DNA of 10,711 nt. Source: Muribaculaceae bacterium. GTDB lineage: Bacteria; Bacteroidota; Bacteroidia; Bacteroidales; Muribaculaceae. The notes under the pieces are model-generated. The model ran no database searches. It saw only the letters and a program-made list of their open reading frames with translations, and was not told the DNA's origin. Numbering within the stretch: the stretch's first letter is position 1; each line of letters begins with the position of its first letter. Positions 5,430 to 10,711 of the stretch are shown here, in pieces. The position numbers and the translations under genes are program-made. The stretch is from assembly GCA_021443235.1 (NCBI GenBank), contig JABUUJ010000024.1:1-10711 (forward strand). The letters are read 5' to 3'.

Positions 5430-6859
5430 TAATTGTATTGTTTCCGTTGCGTGGCGACTGGGATGTCCAGCTGCTCGCGGTACTTTGCCACAGTGCGTCG
5501 TGCCACTTGGTAGCCTTTCTCGTTGAGCATATTGGTGATTGCTTGGTCGCTCAGCGGGAACTTTTTGTCCTCATTGGCGACAAGTTCCTTCAGCGCGGCC
5601 TTGATTTCACGGGTCGACACGTCGTCGTCCTCTTTTTTGATTACGCCCGAGAACAAGGTGCGCAATGGAACCAGCCCCCATGGCGTTTCCATGTATTTCC
5701 CCGATGTGGCGCGCGACATCACGGCGGCGTCACGACCGGTGATGTTGCTCAGGTCTTGAAGCTTCATGGGCTTGAGCTGAGTTTCGTCGCCGTAGCTCAG
5801 GAAATAGTCTCTTTGCAGGTGGATGATTGCCTCGATGACGCTTTTAAGTGTCTTCATGCGCATTTCAAGCGCCGAGACAAAGATGCCCGCATCGTCCACT
5901 TTTTTATTAATATTGTCCTTTATCGCTTGCTCGTTCTCGCTCATGTCCTTCCGTTTCTTTGTTTCCTCGAGGTAGTCTTTGTAGCTCTTCGACACATACA
6001 GCTCGGGGATGCGGCACGGTATCTCGTAGCCGATGTTGTCGTCCTCGTCAATGTCGATGATAAAGGTGGGGGTGATGTAAATCCCATTTATGCCTAAGAT
6101 GCCGTCGGAGCTGAATGCCGAGCCAGGCGAGGGGTCGAGTTTCTTGATTTCTTTTTCTTTGGCCTCGACCACCTTGTCAACGTCGATGTTGAGTGCTGTG
6201 GCGATGCGGTCAAGGCGGTTGTTGAGCAGGTCGCCGAAGTAATCGTTGACGATCGTGGTGGCAAGCGGTGTGAGCGCGTTGTGGCGTCGCCCGAGTTGCA
6301 GCAGCAGGCATTCCTGCGAATCGCGTGCGGCGATGCCGGCAGGTTCCATGTTGTGTTGAATGAAGTCGAGCACCTCGAGCACCTCTTCCTCGCCGACGTC
6401 GATAAACGATGTGCTGTTAAAGGTTACGTCGTCGGCGATTTCATAGGGAAGTCGTGTGAGGTATCCCGCACGGTTAAGGTTTCCTATAATTTGTTTGGCG
6501 ATTGTCTGTTGCAAGGGGGTGAGATTGCTTTCCCTCACCTGCTCTTCCATGTGCTCGACGAGCGACTCGGTGTTGCAAGCTGTGTTGTCAAAGTAGTCTA
6601 TCGTCCTTTGTGAGACACTGTAGCGTGCTGGCTCATAGTACTTGCCGCTTGTTGACTCGGAGGCAGTGAATTTCTCGTCCTCGATTTTTTTCTCTATGGC
6701 ATCGTTGCGATCAACAACCGATGCCACGACTTCCTCAAACCTCTCGGGGTCGAGTTCGAGCAGATGGTTGGTTTCCAGCACGATTTTCTGCGCTTGGATG
6801 TTTCCTTGCTCTTGTATTTGGCTTTGCCCTTGCCCAGATTTTTGTGGTGAGTTTGCCAT
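5429..6859 (-). CDS. rpoN: RNA polymerase sigma-54 factor
   Basis: Sigma-54 directs core RNA polymerase to -24/-12 (GG...GC) promoters and needs an AAA+ enhancer-binding protein to open DNA. The protein has 476 residues, a usual length. The C-terminal DNA-binding domain is clear: a helix-turn-helix near 372-390 (ITGRDAAVMSRATSGKYM) followed by ETPWGLVPLRTLFS, and the RpoN box ARRTVAKYR at 453-461. The core-binding domain occupies about 80-300, including LTPLQQTIAKQIIGNL, EPAGIAARD and LDPSPG. Region I (about 14-58) is less typical: it keeps a Gln-rich stretch and LLELDPERFEE, but the usual NPxLE reads RNDAIE. It begins 19 bases after the nuclease gene, with no Shine-Dalgarno sequence, so the two are probably co-transcribed. 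Identity is secure. Confidence 0.97.
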   Translation of the reverse strand: MANSPQKSGQGQSQIQEQGNIQAQKIVLETNHLLELDPERFEEVVASVVDRNDAIEKKIEDEKFTASESTSGKYYEPARYSVSQRTIDYFDNTACNTESLVEHMEEQVRESNLTPLQQTIAKQIIGNLNRAGYLTRLPYEIADDVTFNSTSFIDVGEEEVLEVLDFIQHNMEPAGIAARDSQECLLLQLGRRHNALTPLATTIVNDYFGDLLNNRLDRIATALNIDVDKVVEAKEKEIKKLDPSPGSAFSSDGILGINGIYITPTFIIDIDEDDNIGYEIPCRIPELYVSKSYKDYLEETKKRKDMSENEQAIKDNINKKVDDAGIFVSALEMRMKTLKSVIEAIIHLQRDYFLSYGDETQLKPMKLQDLSNITGRDAAVMSRATSGKYMETPWGLVPLRTLFSGVIKKEDDDVSTREIKAALKELVANEDKKFPLSDQAITNMLNEKGYQVARRTVAKYREQLDIPVATQRKQYN

Positions 6860-6878
6860 GATTTAGTAGATTATGGTA

Positions 6879-7703
6879 TTATTTGTATAGATTGTTTAGT
6901 GTTTGTGCCAGGTGGATGCCTGCCATGTAGAGCTGCTCGTCGAGCACGGCGCGGAACACATAGGTGAAGCGGTACTCAAAGCCTTTCTTGAAGCGGAGGC
7001 TGCCGCGGTCGTCGGGCTGCACGTCTTTGTCGGCGACCAGTGCGTTGATGTGGTCATAGATGGCGCAGGTGTTGTTGTAGGTGCGCACGATGAGTGCGAG
7101 CTCGTCCATTGCCATGTATTGGTCGCGTTGTGCCGCGAAGCGCTGCACGAGGTACTGGGCATACTCGGTGCTCGAGTACTTGGTGTACTCAATCAAGGCG
7201 CCGTCCCACAGCGAGTGCAGGTTGGTGTTGCGTCCAAACCAGTAGAATTTCCTGAGGTTTCCGCCCAGGTCGTCGTGGTGTCCCATGTGCATGGGCTGGA
7301 ACTCGTCGCCACACAGGTGCACGATAAACTTGAGCGCGTCGGCGTCGTTGGGGTCATTCTTGAGGATGTTGATGATGCTCTGCTTTGCCCAGAACAGGTG
7401 CTTGCCCTCGGCCTCGGTGTGTGTGAGGAGGTATTTCAGGTCTTTCTCGGTCTTGCCGGCGTCAAGGTCCTGGAAGTGCCAGTTGCTCTGCCCCTTGTAG
7501 ATGGTGTCGCTCTTAATCTCGTCGGCCCAGCTCGACATCGCCACCATGGCGCGCTCAAAGCCGAGCACCTTGTCGACGGCGGCGCGTGCCTCGGGGGTGA
7601 GATTCTGATAGGCGATGTCGCTCACGATGCGGTGCCCCACTACGTCCCATGCGTTGGCGCCGATGGCAATCATGGCGCACACAATCAAAGTGAATTTTCT
7701 CAT
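6879..7703 (-). CDS. Secreted S1/P1-type zinc nuclease
   Basis: S1/P1 nucleases are extracytoplasmic enzymes with a trinuclear zinc site that cut single-stranded DNA and RNA and remove 3' phosphates. With the start used here the protein has 274 residues. Residues 1-18 are a signal peptide (MRK, hydrophobic core, ANA), and cleavage would leave Trp as the first mature residue, as the family requires because its amino group binds zinc. All nine expected ligands are visible: W19, H24 (WDVVGH), D61 (SWADE), H76 (WHFQD), H129, D133 and H139 (HLCGDEFQPMH), H163 and D167 (HSLWD). ATG at 7703 is preferred because AAGGA sits six bases upstream; the ATG at 7709 would abut that site. A TAnnTTTG promoter lies upstream, and rpoN follows after a short gap. 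Nucleic-acid scavenging in the periplasm is the likely role. Confidence 0.94.
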   Translation of the reverse strand: MRKFTLIVCAMIAIGANAWDVVGHRIVSDIAYQNLTPEARAAVDKVLGFERAMVAMSSWADEIKSDTIYKGQSNWHFQDLDAGKTEKDLKYLLTHTEAEGKHLFWAKQSIINILKNDPNDADALKFIVHLCGDEFQPMHMGHHDDLGGNLRKFYWFGRNTNLHSLWDGALIEYTKYSSTEYAQYLVQRFAAQRDQYMAMDELALIVRTYNNTCAIYDHINALVADKDVQPDDRGSLRFKKGFEYRFTYVFRAVLDEQLYMAGIHLAQTLNNLYK

Positions 7704-7733
7704 TGTCATTCCTTGTAAGTTATATCTATTCTA

Positions 7734-7741
7734 CAAAGGTA
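7734..7741 (-). promoter_or_regulatory. -7 promoter box upstream of the nuclease-rpoN operon
   Basis: TACCTTTG on the minus strand matches the Bacteroidetes -7 consensus TAnnTTTG exactly and lies about 30 bases before the nuclease start codon. The -33 region is a T-rich stretch (GTTTTTC, near 7760-7754) rather than a clear TTTG. This is probably the promoter for the nuclease and rpoN, and by read-through for the genes downstream; no equally good box was seen in the later spacers. Confidence 0.65.
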
Positions 7742-7806
7742 CGCAATTTTTTTGAAAAACCCCATCACCACCCCCGTTTTTTTCACACCGCGTCGCTGGA
7801 AAAGAG

Positions 7807-7896
7807 GCCACGAATTCCACGAATTGACACGAATTAATTTATTGATACTAATCTTGTTACAATTAATTATTCGTGAAAATTCGTGAAATTCGTGGC
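7807..7896. repeat. Long imperfect palindrome built from CACGAATT units
   Basis: The left arm (7807-7839) has three CACGAATT words in near-tandem, and the right arm (7861-7896) holds their reverse complements (TTCGTG/ATTCGTGG). The arms pair almost throughout, with two small mismatch sites and a three-base insertion in the right arm, around a 21-base A/T-rich loop (7840-7860). Similar words are, from memory, dispersed in Bacteroidetes genomes. It lies between the dockerin gene stop and the nuclease promoter. It may stabilise or end the upstream mRNA, or be a mobile palindromic element; no run of T directly follows the stem on the coding strand. Confidence 0.88.
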
Positions 7897-7927
7897 AGAA
7901 AAATCACCAGGGGCTGGGGGCTACCCC

Positions 7928-10711
7928 TTAGCCATTACCGAGGATGATATTGATGATGGCATTGACGTCGATGATGTTGATTTCGCCGTCGCCGTTCACG
8001 TCCTCGCGGCCCTGGAGGCTTGTGTTTCCAGCTCCAGCGAGGATGGCGTTGATCACGAGGTTCATGTCAATCACGTTGACCGAGCCGTCGCCGTTGACGT
8101 CGCCAAGGTCATTGCCGATACTCGCTAAGGCCACCCCGGGATTGGCGGCATTGAAGAAGGCTCTCGCGGCAGAAAGGTTGATGAGGACAGTGCCAGACAT
8201 AAACGTGTGCTGGCCCGAATTAAGGAACCTCAAGCCATTTTGGGTAAACTTGATAAATTCGTTGTTGTTATTTATCTGCTGCTCATAGCCGTCGGGGTTT
8301 AGGTAGGCGTACATGCCATTGAGCACTATCCGGCCTTGGGGTGGCGTCACCGAGGTGTTGCTTGCCTTGAAGTAGATGGTGTCGCAGCCGGCCTCGGCCT
8401 TAAAGATATAGGGATGCGCGGCCGCTATTGTCTTGTTGTTCAGCGCACTGCCGTGCAGCTCGTCGCCATTAATGCCCTTGCACTCATAGAGCGTTACGTC
8501 GCCCACCAATGTGCCGGGATAGGGCCTCACGATTCCGTTGGGTTGTCCGGCAAAGCAAGCGATTTTCCACGTGTCGCAATAGTCGCACTTCACATCACTG
8601 CCACTGGCAAAGTGGTGGCCTGGCGCTGGGTGTTGAGGATTGTTGCTATAAGAGAACGTTTCCGATTCACAATCGGCATATAACCTATACACTGTGTTGT
8701 TGCCGGTATTGGTCAGCACGGGGAAGGGGTCGCCGTTGTCTCCCAGTTTCTGATACCACGCCAGCTCGCTCTCGGCCGTGCCGTCGTTGAGCAGCCACGT
8801 CACCTCGCCGCTGGCAAACTGCTCGGCGGTCTTGGATAACGTTTGGTCTGAAACTCTAAAAATGTCTCTATATGCTGTGCCCTGCAGGTTATAGCAGTTG
8901 GTGATAGTTCCAGCATTGTTGTAGCACACACCGCCACTATAACCTTCAATCAATCCTTTATTGTAGCAGTTTCTCATGATGCCGCTGCCGGTGTTCCATG
9001 ACACGATGCCGGCGGCACCACCAGTTCCTGATTTATCTTGGCACGTTGCCGCATTGAAGCAATTCTCCACAGTGCCGCCATTCAATCCGCATATTCCTGC
9101 CACGTTTTTGTCAGCATAGAAGTAACTGTCAGTAACCCCGACTTTCTTGATTTTGCTATTTGTACCTACGGAACCAAACAATCCAACATAACTCTTACTC
9201 TTGTCATTGACGTAAAGCCCGCTGATGGTGTGCCCTTGACCATCAAAGATGCCGTCAAATTGCTGGCCATATTCGTCTATGCCGATTGGTGTCCATGCCC
9301 TGAAACCGCTGCCGTCGCCATCCAAGACCACGCTATCGAGCACATTATGGTTTACAACAATGTCGGCAGTAAGTTTTCCGTTGATGGCTGGGCTACCACT
9401 AATCACTTGCTCGGCAAACCAGTAGAGTTGCCCGGCGTTGGCAATCTCGTAGTTACCTTCCGAAACAAGTGTCGCCGGTTGATAGCCACCGCAGTTTGTG
9501 CAGAAACCGTTGGCATCAAAACTTGGATGCCCGGCCGTCGTCGGGATAGAAGTATTGCTATAAGTCATTGTACAACCATTATAGCCTTGATACACTGTGC
9601 CATGGCTGCTGTCGAGCACCGGGAAGGCATCGGCGTTCCTGCTGAGGTTCTGATGCCATGCCAGCTCGCCTTCGGCTGTGCTGCCGTTGAGCAGCCATGT
9701 CACCTCACCGCTGGCAAACTGCGCGGCGGTCTTCACCGTCGCATCGCCCGAACCATATGCGAAGTCTATAGATGCTGTGCCCTTTAGGTAATAGCAGTTG
9801 GTGACAGTTCCGTTTTCATTGTTGTAGCACACACTGGGTCCATAACCTTTCATCAATCCTTTATTGTAGCAGTTTCTGATGATGCCGAAGTTCATGTACG
9901 CGATGCAGCCAGCATGCGAGGTGCCGCCAGTATCATCTCCATGACACGTTGCCGCATTGAAGCAATTCTCCACAGTGCCGATAATCGTGTTGCATATTCC
10001 ACCCGCGCTTTGAGCATTGAAGTAGCTATCTGCAACCCCGACGTTCTTGATTTTGCCATTTCTGCTTATACAATTAAACAATCCAGCATCCTTCTCCTCG
10101 TCATTGATGTAAAGCCCGCTGATGGTGTGTCCCTGACCGTCAAAGAGACCGTCAAACTGCTTGCCATCTGGTACAGATCCGATTGGTGTCCATACCCTGA
10201 AACCGCTGCCGTCGCCATTCAATTCGCCGGCGGCTGTGAGCACATTATGGTTTACAACAATATCGGCAGTAAGTTTTCCGTTAATGGTCGTGTTGCCGCT
10301 ATTCACTTGATTGGCAAACCAGTAGAGTTGCCCGGCATTGGCAATCTCGTAGTTACCTTCCGAAATAAGCGTTGCTGGTTGATAATCATCACCGCATCCT
10401 GTGCAGAAACCGTTGGCATCATAACTATGCTCGGGCGTTGGCTGGAGAGCATGGTTGCTATAAGTCAATGTGCAAGCATCATAGCCATAATATACTGTGC
10501 CATGGCTGCTGTCGAGCACCGGGTAGGCATCGGCGTTCCCGCTGAGGTTCTGATACCACGCCAGCTCGCCCTCAGATGTGCTGCCGTTGAGCTTCCAGCA
10601 AATCTGGCCGCTGGCAAACCGCTCGGCGGTCCAATCATACGCATCGCCCATGCCATTTCTGATGGCTGCATATGCTGTGCCCTTAAGGAAATAGCAGTTG
10701 GTGACAGTTCC
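7928..10711 (-). CDS. Large GLUG-repeat protein with C-terminal type I dockerin (5' end outside window)
   Basis: The reading frame is open to the window edge, so the 927 residues seen are a C-terminal fragment; the ATG at 10651 is internal (GTVTNCYFLKGTAY precedes it in frame). The protein is made of repeat units of 300 residues. Each runs FASGxxxWxLN...ELAW, PVLDSSHGTVY, a CxxC-containing stretch (DANGFCTxCG), NYEIANAGQLYWFA, KLTADIVVNHNVL, FDGxFDGQGHTISGLY, then three GLUG-like motifs (GTVENCFN, GIIRNCYN, GTVTNCYY). GLUG repeats are typical of secreted or surface beta-helix proteins. After a partial unit (to about 8570) there is a unique region of about 155 residues, then a dockerin (about 8101-7931) with two calcium loops, DVNGDGSVNVID and DVNGDGEINIID. 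Signal peptide and any catalytic domain lie outside. Its substrate or binding partner cannot be told from this fragment; no cohesin is in the window. Confidence 0.92.
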   Translation of the reverse strand, partial: GTVTNCYFLKGTAYAAIRNGMGDAYDWTAERFASGQICWKLNGSTSEGELAWYQNLSGNADAYPVLDSSHGTVYYGYDACTLTYSNHALQPTPEHSYDANGFCTGCGDDYQPATLISEGNYEIANAGQLYWFANQVNSGNTTINGKLTADIVVNHNVLTAAGELNGDGSGFRVWTPIGSVPDGKQFDGLFDGQGHTISGLYINDEEKDAGLFNCISRNGKIKNVGVADSYFNAQSAGGICNTIIGTVENCFNAATCHGDDTGGTSHAGCIAYMNFGIIRNCYNKGLMKGYGPSVCYNNENGTVTNCYYLKGTASIDFAYGSGDATVKTAAQFASGEVTWLLNGSTAEGELAWHQNLSRNADAFPVLDSSHGTVYQGYNGCTMTYSNTSIPTTAGHPSFDANGFCTNCGGYQPATLVSEGNYEIANAGQLYWFAEQVISGSPAINGKLTADIVVNHNVLDSVVLDGDGSGFRAWTPIGIDEYGQQFDGIFDGQGHTISGLYVNDKSKSYVGLFGSVGTNSKIKKVGVTDSYFYADKNVAGICGLNGGTVENCFNAATCQDKSGTGGAAGIVSWNTGSGIMRNCYNKGLIEGYSGGVCYNNAGTITNCYNLQGTAYRDIFRVSDQTLSKTAEQFASGEVTWLLNDGTAESELAWYQKLGDNGDPFPVLTNTGNNTVYRLYADCESETFSYSNNPQHPAPGHHFASGSDVKCDYCDTWKIACFAGQPNGIVRPYPGTLVGDVTLYECKGINGDELHGSALNNKTIAAAHPYIFKAEAGCDTIYFKASNTSVTPPQGRIVLNGMYAYLNPDGYEQQINNNNEFIKFTQNGLRFLNSGQHTFMSGTVLINLSAARAFFNAANPGVALASIGNDLGDVNGDGSVNVIDMNLVINAILAGAGNTSLQGREDVNGDGEINIIDVNAIINIILGNG
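8819..10618 (-). repeat. Two complete 900-bp in-frame tandem repeat units
   Basis: Units span 10618-9719 and 9718-8819, each starting at the TTT codon of FASG. Equivalent words sit exactly 900 bases apart: ATAGCAGTTGGTGA at 10691, 9791 and 8891 (plus strand), CATGGCTGCTGTCGAGCACC at 10501 and 9601, and CCAGCTCGC at 10561, 9661 and 8761. Within the units small in-frame indels shift some matches by a few bases but cancel out. A piece of another unit lies upstream (10619-10711), and a truncated third copy continues downstream from 8818. DNA similarity is high, which points to amplification by unequal recombination. Confidence 0.92.

Noticed and set aside
6903..7718. 271-codon plus-strand open frame opposite the S1/P1 nuclease
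   Set aside because: It mirrors the nuclease gene, whose nine zinc ligands are intact; the antisense protein is Val/Ala-rich and featureless.
1466..7927. Sigma-54 (-24/-12) promoters near rpoN and its neighbours
   Set aside because: No convincing GG-N10-GC element with the wider consensus was seen in the spacers read by eye; a matrix scan was not possible.
7909..7928. Possible intrinsic terminator hairpin (AGGGG...CCCCT) at the dockerin gene stop
   Set aside because: The stem is only five base pairs with a ten-base loop, overlaps the stop codon, and the T-run is several bases away; too weak to annotate.
10465..10651. ATG at 10651 as the true start of the repeat protein
   Set aside because: The frame remains open to the window edge and the upstream codons continue a recognisable repeat (GTVTNCYFLKGTAY), so the gene begins outside the window.

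Overview
The window reads as a Bacteroidales chromosome segment, most likely from a gut lineage of the Muribaculaceae/Prevotellaceae type. This rests on the long (576-residue) form of IspG, the AT-rich starts mostly lacking Shine-Dalgarno sequences, two TAnnTTTG-type -7 promoter boxes, a DUF234-type AAA ATPase, and a secreted GLUG-repeat protein ending in a dockerin. The family-level placement is inference; no rRNA or tRNA gene is present to settle it. Every gene I can support is on the minus strand, so transcription runs from high to low coordinates.

From the 3' end of the window, reading in the direction of transcription: (1) 10711-7928 is the C-terminal 927 residues of a large secreted repeat protein whose start lies outside the window. 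It carries two complete in-frame 900-bp repeat units plus parts of two more, and a C-terminal type I dockerin. (2) 7927-7704 is a spacer with a long imperfect palindrome built from CACGAATT units and a promoter. (3) 7703-2393 is a mostly tight run of housekeeping genes: secreted S1/P1 nuclease, rpoN (sigma-54), a PAP2-like membrane protein, purE and ispG. purE and ispG overlap by 20 bases. (4) 2388-1690, four bases after ispG, encodes an unusual small protein with a zinc ribbon, an FtsK-gamma-like winged helix and a C-terminal membrane anchor. (5) 1682-1537 holds a 53-bp-period repeat of TTTTAGC/GCTAAAA arms abutting a good Bacteroidetes promoter. (6) 1465-38 is an AAA ATPase with a PD-(D/E)XK-like C-terminal domain, transcribed from that promoter.

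The middle genes are metabolically diverse (isoprenoid precursors, purines, sigma-54 transcription, an envelope lipid phosphatase-like protein). They look like a co-transcribed housekeeping cluster rather than a single pathway. No defence island, CRISPR array or complete mobile element is visible. The most unusual things are the tail-anchored FtsK-gamma/zinc-ribbon protein, the recent-looking 900-bp amplification in the dockerin protein, and the fact that every spacer longer than about 80 bp carries its own, unrelated short repeat (53-, 9-, 8-, 7- and 10/11-bp periods).
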